Assembly (NCBI GenBank): GCA_903849645.1
Contig: CAINJJ010000044.1
Coordinates: 1 to 58,814, forward strand
From: an uncultured Acidobacteriaceae bacterium
GTDB lineage: Bacteria > Acidobacteriota > Terriglobia > Terriglobales > Acidobacteriaceae
Length of the DNA: 58,814 nucleotides
Direction: 5' to 3'
Position numbers and translations under genes: made by a program. Shown one piece after another: positions 17,158 to 24,409 of this stretch. A model generated the notes under the pieces. The model did not search any database, was not told where the DNA came from, and saw only the letters and a list, made by a program, of their open reading frames with translations. The number at the start of each line of letters is the position of its first letter. Positions within the stretch are counted from its first letter, which is position 1.

Positions 17158-17848
17158 TCTTGTTGTGGAGGCAGTAGAGCGCCAGCTCAAGGCGGTCGGA
17201 GACGCCGAGCTTGTCGTAGATCTTGCGCAGGTAATTCTTGATCACCTGCTCCGTGGTTCCCAACTGATAGGCAATTTCCTTGTTGCGCTTGCCCTGGGTG
17301 ATGCAGGTAATGATCGCCATCTCCTTGGGTGAGAGGCGGGGCTGGGTGCGCGGACTGACCAGCGACGCGGCCTGGGCCCGATAGGCTTCAATGACCCAGT
17401 TGACGGACTGATTGTCGATCCAGGTTTCGCCGGCAGCGATGCGCCGCACGCAGCGCACAAGCAGGTCGGGAGAGATGGAACGGGAGATGATGCCGCGCAC
17501 GCCGCGCCGGTAGAGCTCGACGGTCTGGTTCTCGTCTGAAGACACCGCCTGCACAATGAGCTTTACATCCGGAGCCATTTGGAGCAGATCGGGGATGACG
17601 TTGGCCGTGCCGGCGAGCAATCCGCCTTCCAGCAGCACAACGTCGGTGGGGTAGCGCTCGACGGCGGCGCGAAGATTTTCAAGAGAGTCCGCCTGGGCAA
17701 CCACACGCAGGTCATCTTCCAGGGCAAAGACCTTGCGGATGCCCACGCGGTAAATAGCCTGCGAATCCGCAAGGATGATGCGGATGGTGCCCGGCTTGGC
17801 AGGCTCTCCGGGAAGTTCGCCTTCCGGTGAATCGTCTAGGAAGTCCAT
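17102..17848 (-). CDS. LuxR-type response regulator with a degenerate receiver
   Basis: 248 residues. The N-terminal domain (about 21-140) has the NarL-type receiver fold, but key residues are changed. The phosphorylated Asp is Glu74 (DVVLLEGG), the second acidic-pocket residue is Ser29 (ADSQ), and the conserved Lys is Arg123 (GIISRS). The C-terminal HTH (about 168-232) is normal: LSPKEMAIITCITQGKRNKEIA, TTEQVIKNYLRKIYDKLGV. The protein probably works without phosphorylation, with Glu perhaps mimicking the active state. No histidine kinase is adjacent. It converges on and overlaps marR, and the next gene upstream (PilZ) is on the same strand 28 bases away, so the two may be co-transcribed. 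Confidence 0.9.
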   Translation of the reverse strand: MDFLDDSPEGELPGEPAKPGTIRIILADSQAIYRVGIRKVFALEDDLRVVAQADSLENLRAAVERYPTDVVLLEGGLLAGTANVIPDLLQMAPDVKLIVQAVSSDENQTVELYRRGVRGIISRSISPDLLVRCVRRIAAGETWIDNQSVNWVIEAYRAQAASLVSPRTQPRLSPKEMAIITCITQGKRNKEIAYQLGTTEQVIKNYLRKIYDKLGVSDRLELALYCLHNKIIDSDSDEEAVAQKLVGQ

Positions 17849-17876
17849 AGCGCTCGTTCCCGATCCACCCGTCTAT

Positions 17877-18239
17877 TTACTGCTCCGCAAACCGATATTC
17901 ATCGATTGTGGCGGCAACCTGACAGTGGCTCTGGCTCATTGAGCAGCGTACCACACGTCCTTGGCAATGAACCAGAACATCGCGGGGGGTACCCAGGATA
18001 GCACTCGGCATACGCAGCGAAAAGTTGATGTTCAAACCCGGCTTCAACGTCTTGTCCATCTCAAAAAGGATGCCACTGGCCGAGATGTTGCGGGTGATGG
18101 CCGCATACTCCGCCTTGCCCGATGACAGCACGAGCGGGAGCGAAAGGGGGAAACGAACCGCACAGCGCACTTCCTTGCGGGTAAGCGATGCCGCAGCCGC
18201 GGGGGCGAGAGCCGGATTCGGGGAGAGTGGTTCCGTCAT
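17877..18239 (-). CDS. PilZ domain protein, predicted c-di-GMP receptor
   Basis: 120 residues forming a single PilZ domain. The c-di-GMP motifs are present: RCAVR (RxxxR, about 25-29) and NISASG (the D/NxSxxG motif, about 67-72). No other domain is attached. Such stand-alone PilZ proteins report c-di-GMP levels to motility, polysaccharide synthesis or transcription. It lies 28 bases upstream of the LuxR-type regulator on the same strand, so it may form a two-gene operon. The two GGDEF-EAL genes at 1-9 kb could supply the signal. Confidence 0.9.
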   Translation of the reverse strand: MTEPLSPNPALAPAAAASLTRKEVRCAVRFPLSLPLVLSSGKAEYAAITRNISASGILFEMDKTLKPGLNINFSLRMPSAILGTPRDVLVHCQGRVVRCSMSQSHCQVAATIDEYRFAEQ

Positions 18240-18464
18240 GTTGTTGTATCCAATGCCTCAGCGTACAGGTCTTCTCCCACTGTAGCGGAGAGTTTTGGAT
18301 AAGCACAGGGCACTAAAGTTTCAGGAAAGTAACACCGAAAAGACCCTGGATGAAAGCGGTGCGTTGCGATTCCAGGCGCGGCCAATCCAGCTGCGATGGT
18401 ATCGCATTGTTATATAACGAATTAGTATACAGTCGCAGCAAATGCTCATTGATTTCCGCGGCGG
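18240..18464. other. intergenic AT-rich segment
   Basis: 225 bases between two minus-strand genes. The stretch around 18400-18435 (gttatataacgaattagtat) is clearly richer in A and T than the surroundings and probably holds the promoter for pilZ-luxR. No ORF with coding character is seen. Confidence 0.45.
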
Positions 18465-19745
18465 TTACCCGGCAGCCTCGGGCGAAAAAAAAGCTGCCGA
18501 GGCGCCCACCCATTCCTGATTTTTATTGTGATCCACCCCCATCATCTTGCCGCGGCCGAGCCGAACCAGGGGCAGGGCGGGGGTAAGCTCGCCGCCATCG
18601 GGCCAAAGATAGAGGATGCGAATCTCCGCCTGAGTGAGCCCGTGCGGGGTCTCGATGGTGGGAACAAAGGTCATCCGCTGCTGCAAGAGAAAATCGCCCC
18701 GGCGGCTGGCGGGAATGGCCTCCAACTGCGCCTGGGTCGGGTCGAATTGGATGCCTTTGCCCGCAAAAGAGAACAGCGGCTTGAGCAGCAGGTCGGGGTA
18801 GACGGTTTCCGGCCCCGCTGACTCCGGTAGCGGCACGCCGGCGGCCGCGAAATCACCCCGGCCCGCGCCATCAAGAAAGTCGCTGAGAAACACGGCTGGA
18901 GGAACCACCGGATGCGCCGCCGGCGGCCGGGAAAGCCACGGAATGGAAAATTTGCTGATGAGGAAATACCAGTTGGGATGCCCCGCCCACTCCACGTCCC
19001 AGGGGTGGGTCAGATCAAACGGGAGTCGCACGTCCCTGGCAATCAACTCATCGGCGATGGCGCGGTTATAAATGCGGTGAACGGGAACGAGGCGGCCGGC
19101 CGCGTCGCGATAGTGGAGCTTGTTGCCCACCGGCTCCAGGCTGCGAATGTCCACAACGGCAATCCCCAGCCGTTGGGCGGTGACTTCAAAGTCCGGCCGC
19201 GTCTTCTGGTGTTGGGGATCGATTTCGGTCAGAATCACGTTTTGCGGATCATGGGCGCCGAGCACTGTACGGCCGAGCAGCTTCCAGTATTCGCTTTCGC
19301 TCAGCCCGCCGAGAAACGTGCCCAACGCCGGCCCCAGCCCGAATGTCTGGCGATAAGCGTCGCTCAGCACGGCCTGGTACGCAAAGACGGACGGGAAAGC
19401 CTGAATCTCGACCAGGCGCGGCGCGAGGGTTCCCTGGGCGTCCCGCACCAGGGCAAAGTCGGCGGTGAGGAAGTTGGGGTGGGCAGTTTCACCCGCCACC
19501 AGGTAGCCGGCCGGAATCGCCTTGCGGGCGGCGCCGAGGTATGCGGCGTTCGCCATCAGCGCCCGCGCCAGCTCGGCTCCATCGGCGGCCATCTCGTTGA
19601 GAAGGGCCTCCGGCAGGAAAATGGGCGTCTCCGCGATTCGAAACTCCACGCGCAGGCCGCAGCGCTCTTCGAGCAACGCGAGCAAGCTGGCATATTGGTT
19701 CGGAGTGAAACGGCCGTTGAAATCGGATCGCAGCGCGGGAATCAA
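18465..19745 (-). CDS. orphan protein with ATP-grasp-like C-terminal half
   Basis: 426 residues from TTG 19745, preceded by AGAGGG about eight bases away. I do not recognise a named family. Features that suggest an ATP-grasp fold are LLLKPLFSFAGKGI (about 315-328, Lys plus glycine loop), FLLQQRM, QAEIRILY (E-x-R) and GRGKMMGVDHNKN near the end. The N-terminal half contains RLVEIQAFPS, ILTEIDPQHQKTRPDF and VHRIYNRAI, which look conserved and may form the acceptor-binding part. If this is right, the protein would join a carboxylate to an amine or thiol using ATP; the substrate is unknown. The last codons cross a run of eight T on the coding strand (18485-18492), a possible slippage site. It stands alone. 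Confidence 0.6.
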   Translation of the reverse strand: MIPALRSDFNGRFTPNQYASLLALLEERCGLRVEFRIAETPIFLPEALLNEMAADGAELARALMANAAYLGAARKAIPAGYLVAGETAHPNFLTADFALVRDAQGTLAPRLVEIQAFPSVFAYQAVLSDAYRQTFGLGPALGTFLGGLSESEYWKLLGRTVLGAHDPQNVILTEIDPQHQKTRPDFEVTAQRLGIAVVDIRSLEPVGNKLHYRDAAGRLVPVHRIYNRAIADELIARDVRLPFDLTHPWDVEWAGHPNWYFLISKFSIPWLSRPPAAHPVVPPAVFLSDFLDGAGRGDFAAAGVPLPESAGPETVYPDLLLKPLFSFAGKGIQFDPTQAQLEAIPASRRGDFLLQQRMTFVPTIETPHGLTQAEIRILYLWPDGGELTPALPLVRLGRGKMMGVDHNKNQEWVGASAAFFSPEAAG

Positions 19746-19964
19746 GGTTTTGCCCTCTCAGGGAATGGATTCTTGCTCTTGATTGAAATCTGCCGCCGGG
19801 TCTGGCGCGCTTTCTGCCTGACCGTGTCCAGCTTGAGGAGCCCATCATAGCCGGTTGGCTGCCCAGGATGGGATTTTGCCTTCATTTCAGGCCCTTCTCT
19901 GGCCAAATCCGGACCTCCCTGCTCCCCTACAGGAAAAAGAATTGACGCGCTAGTTACTTTTGAT

Positions 19965-20016
19965 GTACTAGCACTGCCACATTTAGGGTACCTTTTTGTG
20001 TACAAAGATTCACCAA
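19965..20016 (+). promoter_or_regulatory. leader motif, copy 1
   Basis: This segment contains GTACTAGCACTGCCACATTT followed by AGGG and then TTTTTGTGTACAAAG. The same order of blocks recurs at 21839-21897, ahead of another accessory gene. It ends 17 bases before the ATG of the repeat-protein gene. A TTGACG at 19942-19947 could be its -35 element. Function unknown; it may be a promoter or a transcript leader. Confidence 0.45.
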
Positions 20017-20033
20017 CCAGAAAGGACTCTCAT

Positions 20034-20756
20034 ATGACTTCGTGTGTCTTCAATGTCCGTTTTGCCGCCCTCGCCACACTTTTTGTTACCGTTTCCGCTT
20101 CAGCATTCGCAACTGTAGGAGCGTCGAAGTCCACAAGTCTTCAAAATCCGGCAGCCGTAAACGTATCCAATTCCGAAAGCCCCATGGTCGTGCCGCCGAA
20201 TCCATTCCCTCAGCCGCAGCCCAAGGGAAACAGTTCGAAGGTCGCTTTCAGCCCCATGGTCGTGCCGCCGAATCCATTCCCCCAGCCGCAGCCCAAGGGA
20301 AACAGTTCCAAGGTCGCTTTCAGCCCCATGGTCGTGCCGCCGAATCCATTCCCCCAGCCGCAGCCCAAGGGAAACAGTTCCAAGGTCGCTTTCAGTCCGA
20401 TGGTCGTGCCGCCGAATCCCTTCCCTCAGCCGCAGCCCAAGGGAAACAGTTCCAAGGTCGCCTTCAGCCCCATGGTCGTGCCGCCGAATCCATTCCCTCA
20501 GCCGCAGCCCAAGGGAAACAGTTCCAAGGTCGCCTTTAGCCCCATGGTCGTGCCGCCGAATCCATTCCCTCAGCCGCAGCCCAAGGGAAACAGTTCCAAG
20601 GTCGCTTTCAGTCCGATGGTCGTGCCGCCGAATCCCTTCCCCCAGCCGCAGCCCAAGGGAAACAGTTCCAAGGTCGCTTTCAGTCCGATGGTCGTGCCGC
20701 CGAATCCCTTCCCCCAGCCGCAGCCCAAGGGAAACGGGTCGGTCAACGCCGCGTAG
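20034..20756 (+). CDS. secreted protein of eight 24-residue Pro-rich repeats
   Basis: 240 residues from ATG 20034, with AAAGGA seven bases upstream. The signal peptide is MTSCVFNVRFAALATLFVTV with cleavage near AFA (residues 24-26). After a 22-residue spacer come eight tandem 24-residue units beginning SPMVVPPNPFPQPQPKGN. The first seven end SSKVAF and the last ends GSVNAA, followed directly by the stop. Each unit is 72 bases and they are nearly identical in DNA. The mature protein has no other domain, no Cys and no membrane anchor. A Pro-rich extended, probably unstructured surface or periplasmic polypeptide is likely; its binding partner is unknown. I recognise no family. Confidence 0.75.
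   Translation: MTSCVFNVRFAALATLFVTVSASAFATVGASKSTSLQNPAAVNVSNSESPMVVPPNPFPQPQPKGNSSKVAFSPMVVPPNPFPQPQPKGNSSKVAFSPMVVPPNPFPQPQPKGNSSKVAFSPMVVPPNPFPQPQPKGNSSKVAFSPMVVPPNPFPQPQPKGNSSKVAFSPMVVPPNPFPQPQPKGNSSKVAFSPMVVPPNPFPQPQPKGNSSKVAFSPMVVPPNPFPQPQPKGNGSVNAA
20178..20753 (+). repeat. eight tandem 72-base repeats
   Basis: Units begin at 20178, 20250, 20322, 20394, 20466, 20538, 20610 and 20682. They differ by few silent changes (AGCCCC or AGTCCG at the start; CCATTCCCT, CCATTCCCC or CCCTTCCCC inside). Variants are interspersed, as expected from unequal crossing-over. Because 72 is a multiple of three, gain or loss of units keeps the reading frame. Confidence 0.97.
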
Positions 20757-20764
20757 AGTTGGCT

Positions 20765-20778
20765 GGGGCGACAGCCCC
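20765..20778 (+). terminator. small GC hairpin after the repeat gene
   Basis: GGGGC and GCCCC pair around a four-base loop nine bases after the TAG stop. No T run follows, so it is a weak candidate. Confidence 0.3.
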
Positions 20779-20848
20779 GTTGAATGTGTGATCCTGCTAC
20801 ACTCGGGTTGAATGGTCGGTCTCTCTCTCGATTCTGAATGAGGCAAGG

Positions 20849-21637
20849 TTGACGCTCGACTCGGCTCTCCTGGAATCCGGGATGGTGGCGGAAGCAGCGG
20901 TTGCATTGCTGATGTGGAGAGTGCGTCTTTTTCGAGTGCTCCCAGCCTTCTTTGCCTACGTATGCTGGAGCCTGCTGAGCGACGCGCTTTATCTGTCGCT
21001 TCAGCGCCACTACCCTGCGGCTATCATTCAGCTTTATCTCGCTCAATTGACGATTGGCGCGGTCGTCATGTTCGCGGTGCTTGTCGAACTCACGCAATCG
21101 GTGCTGCGTCCGATTCGCAATTCCCTTCCCAGGCGAATCACTTTCGCCATACCCATTCTCTACGCGGTTGCGGCCGTTGTTTTGTGGCCTATCGCTGGAC
21201 TTGCGGTGCAGGGAGATCTGGCTCCGGTCTTCCGGCTGGTTTTTCGATTGGATCAGACCTTCGCCATTCTGCGGGTGGTTGTGTTTCTGGCCCTGGTCGC
21301 CTTCAGCCAGTTCCTGTCCATCGGCTGGCGCAACCGGGAGCTGCAGGTGGCCACGGGGCTGGGCTTCTATTCCCTGGCTTCGCTTTCGGTCAACATGCTG
21401 CACACCTACCAGGCCGCCGGCCCCCAATACCACAAGCTCGACCAGGCGCTCGCTGTCGGCTACCTGCTGGTCCTTGTCTACTGGGCGGTCAGTTTCGCGC
21501 AAAAAGAGCCGGAGCGGCGCGAGTTCAGCCCTGGAATGAGCAACTTTCTGGAGAAGATGGCCGGAAGTGCACGGTCCACGCGACAAAGTCTGGAAGACAA
21601 GGAGAAGGAGAACCCCGGGAAGCGGGACGAGGACTGA
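20849..21637 (+). CDS. polytopic membrane protein of unknown function
   Basis: 262 residues, starting at TTG 20849 (GAGG-like site just upstream) or ATG 20882. About six or seven hydrophobic segments span residues 12-215, for example LPAFFAYVCWSLLSDALYL, TIGAVVMFAVLVEL, FAIPILYAVAAVVLWPIAGL, AILRVVVFLALVAFSQFL and AVGYLLVLVYWAVSFA. A charged cytoplasmic tail (about 220-262) rich in Glu, Lys and Arg follows. No enzyme motif is visible. The layout resembles seven-helix sensory or integral proteins seen as hypotheticals in acidobacteria, but I cannot name a family. It lies 92 bases after the repeat-protein gene on the same strand and might be co-expressed with it. Confidence 0.75.
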   Translation: MTLDSALLESGMVAEAAVALLMWRVRLFRVLPAFFAYVCWSLLSDALYLSLQRHYPAAIIQLYLAQLTIGAVVMFAVLVELTQSVLRPIRNSLPRRITFAIPILYAVAAVVLWPIAGLAVQGDLAPVFRLVFRLDQTFAILRVVVFLALVAFSQFLSIGWRNRELQVATGLGFYSLASLSVNMLHTYQAAGPQYHKLDQALAVGYLLVLVYWAVSFAQKEPERREFSPGMSNFLEKMAGSARSTRQSLEDKEKENPGKRDED

Positions 21638-21838
21638 TCAACCCGTTCGGGTCCCGTCCTGGAGCCGGCAGGCGGCAGGACCCCAGCGTGATGAATCACC
21701 CTGGTCCGCCTCTCCTTCAACGCCGTCGATAAGTTTGCAGGCGCAGACCGGGTGGATTTCATTGATTTTCCGGCCAGAAGGAAGAGGGCTTTTGCCTTTG
21801 GACGAGGCGATGGTTACTTAAGTATCTGAGCCAGTAGG

Positions 21839-21897
21839 GTACTTCGAGCTGCCACATTTGGGGCAGCGGGTTGATTTTTTTGTCCACAAGCTCAACA
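21839..21897 (+). promoter_or_regulatory. leader motif, copy 2
   Basis: GTACTTCGAGCTGCCACATT followed by TGGGG and TTTTTTTGTCCACAAG repeats the block order of 19965-20016. It ends 90 bases before the ATG at 21988. Confidence 0.4.
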
Positions 21898-21987
21898 ATT
21901 CCTGCTATTAGTTAGTGGTACCGAAAATTCCACTCGGGCAATGGGGTACTGCGATCTGGTTACCAAGCCCTGGGTTGGGGAATATTC

Positions 21988-22506
21988 ATGATTCTGCCTT
22001 TGTTTCAGTTTGCAGTTGTTGCAGCCTTGGCGTTTTACCTGGTGCGGTGGCGCGGCAGCATTCGCCGTCGCAACGCGCAGTCGTGGGATTCGCTGTTGTC
22101 GAGCCTGCGCCCCGACTGGAGCGCGCGGGAGCTGAGCAATAACTTCCTTTGGAAGGAAGAGTTGAACGCAACCCCCGAGGACGCCTGACAGCGCATGGAA
22201 GGTCCCAAGGGCTTGTGGGTGATGTTTCAGAATGCGCGCGTGATGCTGGCCATGGCCGATTACGCGGACCGCAACTGCGAGGGCGTTGACCGGCTGCTGC
22301 TGGAGACGCTGCGCAGCGACGCCATGCAGATTCGGGTTTGCGTTCTGATGGCGCTGGCGCAGTACGGTTTTTCCCAGGCCAGTGAAGGCGTTCGCGTCAA
22401 TGCCTTCCGCGCCGCCACGATGTATGCGGCCATGGCCGCCCGGCTGACCCAGTTGCTGCAGGAACATGCGGCGGTGATTGTGCCCGACTTTGTAGCCGCC
22501 ATGTAA
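21988..22506 (+). pseudogene. one membrane-anchored protein split by an in-frame TGA
   Basis: Two ORFs lie in the same frame, 21988-22188 (66 residues) and 22195-22506 (103 residues), separated only by TGA 22186-22188 and two codons. The first starts with a membrane helix (MILPLFQFAVVAALAFYLV) and a basic stop-transfer (RWRGSIRRR). The second is a helical soluble domain with no start-like features and a poorly placed ribosome site. Read through, the junction would be PEDA-x-QRMEGPKGLW, where Trp (TGG) for TGA gives a natural helix. The simplest reading is one gene of 172 codons with a TGG-to-TGA nonsense change. Reinitiation at ATG 22195, six bases after the stop, could still make the second half. 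No family is recognised. Confidence 0.6.
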
Positions 22507-22529
22507 TCAGGCTTCCTCCTCCAGAACAC

Positions 22530-22557
22530 AAACCCCCGGCACTTGGCCGGGGGTTTT
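22530..22557. terminator. bidirectional intrinsic terminator
   Basis: CCCCCGGC (22533-22540) pairs perfectly with GCCGGGGG (22546-22553) around ACTTG. An A run precedes and TTTT follows the stem. It serves the split gene on the plus strand and the aldo/keto reductase on the minus strand. Confidence 0.9.
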
Positions 22558-22578
22558 GCTTTGGCGTTTGAAGCCTTT

Positions 22579-23556
22579 TCAGGCCGGGTTGGATTCGATG
22601 AAGTCGTTGATGCGCGCGTACTCGGCTCCAGAGAGCCGGAACTCCAACGCTGGGGCCAGTCCGTCTACTTGCTCGGCGCTGCGCCCGCCCACGATGGCGG
22701 CGGTGATGGCCGGGTTGTGCAGGGTCCAGGCGACAGCCACCACGCCGGGGCTGACCGAGTAAGCGGCGCCAATCTCCCGAAGCAGTTCCACCAGGCGCAG
22801 GTTGCGCGAGAGCCGCGGCTCCTTGAACTCGACCGCGCGGCGGCGCCAGTCGTCGGCAGGAAACGCCGCCACGCGCTCCGCGGTCATCTTGCCCGTCAGA
22901 AGGCCTGAGACCATGGGCGAGTAGTTGATGACCCCAATTCCATGGGCCTGCGCAAACGGCAGCAGTTCGGCCTCGACCGCGGGCCGCAGCATGGAGTAGG
23001 GCGGCTGCAGGCTGGTGACCGGCGCAATGGCCTGGACCCGCTTGATCTGCTCCACGGTGAAGTTGGAGACCCCCACCCAGCGGATCTTGCCCTGCTCACG
23101 CAGGCGCGCCAGCGCCTCCCAGCCCTCCTCAATCTCGGTCTCGGGGTTGGGCCAGTGAATCTGGTAGAGGTCGATGGTGTCGACGCCGAGGCGGCGCAGC
23201 GATCCTTCGAGTTCCTCGGCCACTGAAGCTGCCGTCAGCGAGCGGTAGATGGTGCGGTCCGGATGCCAGCGCATGGAGCACTTGGTGAAGACATAGGGTT
23301 TGTGGGAGCTGGACTTGAGCGCTCGGGCCACCACCTCTTCCGAGTGGCCAAGCCCGTAGATGGCCGCGGTGTCGATCCAGTTGACGCCCAGGTCGAGGGC
23401 CCGGTGAATGGCGGCGATGGACTGGCTGTCGTCCTGCGCGCCCCAGGCGAACTCCCAGTTGCCGCCGCCGATGGCCCAGGCGCCGAAGCCGATGGGGGTG
23501 AGTGCCAGGTCGGAGTTGCCGAGTGTGCGAAGTGGATGGGAAGCCGTGTTGGTCAT
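22579..23556 (-). CDS. aldo/keto reductase
   Basis: 325 residues from ATG 23556 (MTNTASHPLRTLGNSDLALT). The frame is open 47 codons further, but that part lacks family similarity. The (beta/alpha)8 NADPH-dependent reductase is recognised by GFGAWAIGGGNWEF, the catalytic Asp and Tyr in DTAAIYGLGHSEE, Lys in VFTKCSMRW and His in YQIHWPNPE. GVSNFTVEQIKR and the C-terminal VAWTLHNPAITAAIVGGRS cofactor region complete the fold. It probably reduces aldehydes or keto sugars; the substrate is unknown. It stands alone and converges on the split gene through a shared terminator. Confidence 0.93.
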   Translation of the reverse strand: MTNTASHPLRTLGNSDLALTPIGFGAWAIGGGNWEFAWGAQDDSQSIAAIHRALDLGVNWIDTAAIYGLGHSEEVVARALKSSSHKPYVFTKCSMRWHPDRTIYRSLTAASVAEELEGSLRRLGVDTIDLYQIHWPNPETEIEEGWEALARLREQGKIRWVGVSNFTVEQIKRVQAIAPVTSLQPPYSMLRPAVEAELLPFAQAHGIGVINYSPMVSGLLTGKMTAERVAAFPADDWRRRAVEFKEPRLSRNLRLVELLREIGAAYSVSPGVVAVAWTLHNPAITAAIVGGRSAEQVDGLAPALEFRLSGAEYARINDFIESNPA

Positions 23557-23662
23557 GTCACCAGAGTAGATGCCGTGCATTGGAAGCGGGACGCAGAAAT
23601 CCGCAAAGCGCCTTCGCCGCCCATCCCTGCATTGAGCAACAAAGGCCGCGCCGGCCCATGGT

Positions 23663-23676
23663 ATAGTGCACACTAT
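23663..23676. promoter_or_regulatory. short dyad upstream of 23704 gene
   Basis: ATAGTG and CACTAT are inverted around CA in the divergent promoter region between the aldo/keto reductase and the membrane protein. It could be an operator, or simply part of a -10 region. Confidence 0.3.
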
Positions 23677-23703
23677 CTCAGGACCTGATGGAGACAATGC
23701 GCC

Positions 23704-24390
23704 ATGCTCTTCACCGACCCGATTCAGGCGGATGTGCAGCAGCAGGTCAATGCCAAGGTGCTGCTGTTGTCAAAGATAGTCTGGCCGGCCCTGGCCACTC
23801 TGGTGCCGGCGGTGGTGAGCGCGGCCCTGAAGTGGACCGGAGACCACTCCCGCAAGCGCCGCAGCGCGGAACTGACGGAGCGCATCAGCACGCTGGCCAA
23901 GAGCGTGGCCGAGCTGCCCGAGCTAGCCGCGACAGCAGGTTCATCCGCCGCCACGCCCCATTCCGTTCTGCGCGCCGAACTCGATGCGGCCGTTCTGGAG
24001 CTTACGGCGATCCAGACGCGGGTGGGGCGTAAATTTATCGGAGTGCAGACGACCACGGCGAAGGTGCGCGCCGCGCTTCTGCTTTACTGGCCCAGAGGAG
24101 TGAAGGCCTGGCTGCTGCACGTGAGCTTCTATGCGTACTCGTTCTTCACGTTCTTTTGCCTGATCGCCGTGATGTCGAGCGATTCAACGGCAATCATCAG
24201 CGGCACCTCGGGGGCTGAGATTGCCGGCGGCATTATCGCCTATGTGCTGATCTTCGCGGTGCTGGGCGTGCCGCCCTTGATCATTCGCCACTTTGCGTCG
24301 AAGATTCACCGCCGCCAGTGCGCCGAGGAGCAGGCTGCCGCGGGCGCGGCTGCCGGACCCGCTGCAGCCGCGGTACACGCAGCAGGCTGA
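23704..24390 (+). CDS. membrane protein of unknown function
   Basis: 228 residues from ATG 23704, with GGAGA about ten bases upstream. One hydrophobic segment near residues 20-42 (VLLLSKIVWPALATLVPAVV) is followed by a predicted cytoplasmic helical stretch rich in charged residues (KWTGDHSRKRRSAELTER). Two more membrane segments lie near 140-160 (SFYAYSFFTFFCLIAVM) and 172-192 (GGIIAYVLIFAVLGVPPLII). The C-terminus is Ala-rich. No catalytic motif is seen. It is followed after 20 bases by the convergent aminopeptidase. Confidence 0.7.
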   Translation: MLFTDPIQADVQQQVNAKVLLLSKIVWPALATLVPAVVSAALKWTGDHSRKRRSAELTERISTLAKSVAELPELAATAGSSAATPHSVLRAELDAAVLELTAIQTRVGRKFIGVQTTTAKVRAALLLYWPRGVKAWLLHVSFYAYSFFTFFCLIAVMSSDSTAIISGTSGAEIAGGIIAYVLIFAVLGVPPLIIRHFASKIHRRQCAEEQAAAGAAAGPAAAAVHAAG

Positions 24391-24409
24391 GGACGCCTGC
24401 CGCTTGGAC

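Noticed and set aside
18313..18513. A 66-codon minus ORF overlapping the ATP-grasp end
   Set aside because: It runs out of frame through an AT-rich promoter-like region; kept only as a remote slippage idea.
20178..20753. CRISPR array
   Set aside because: Units are contiguous 72-base repeats with no spacers, and they encode a regular protein repeat.
22186..22188. TGA read as selenocysteine
   Set aside because: No convincing SECIS-like hairpin follows at the right distance, and the expected residue is Trp.
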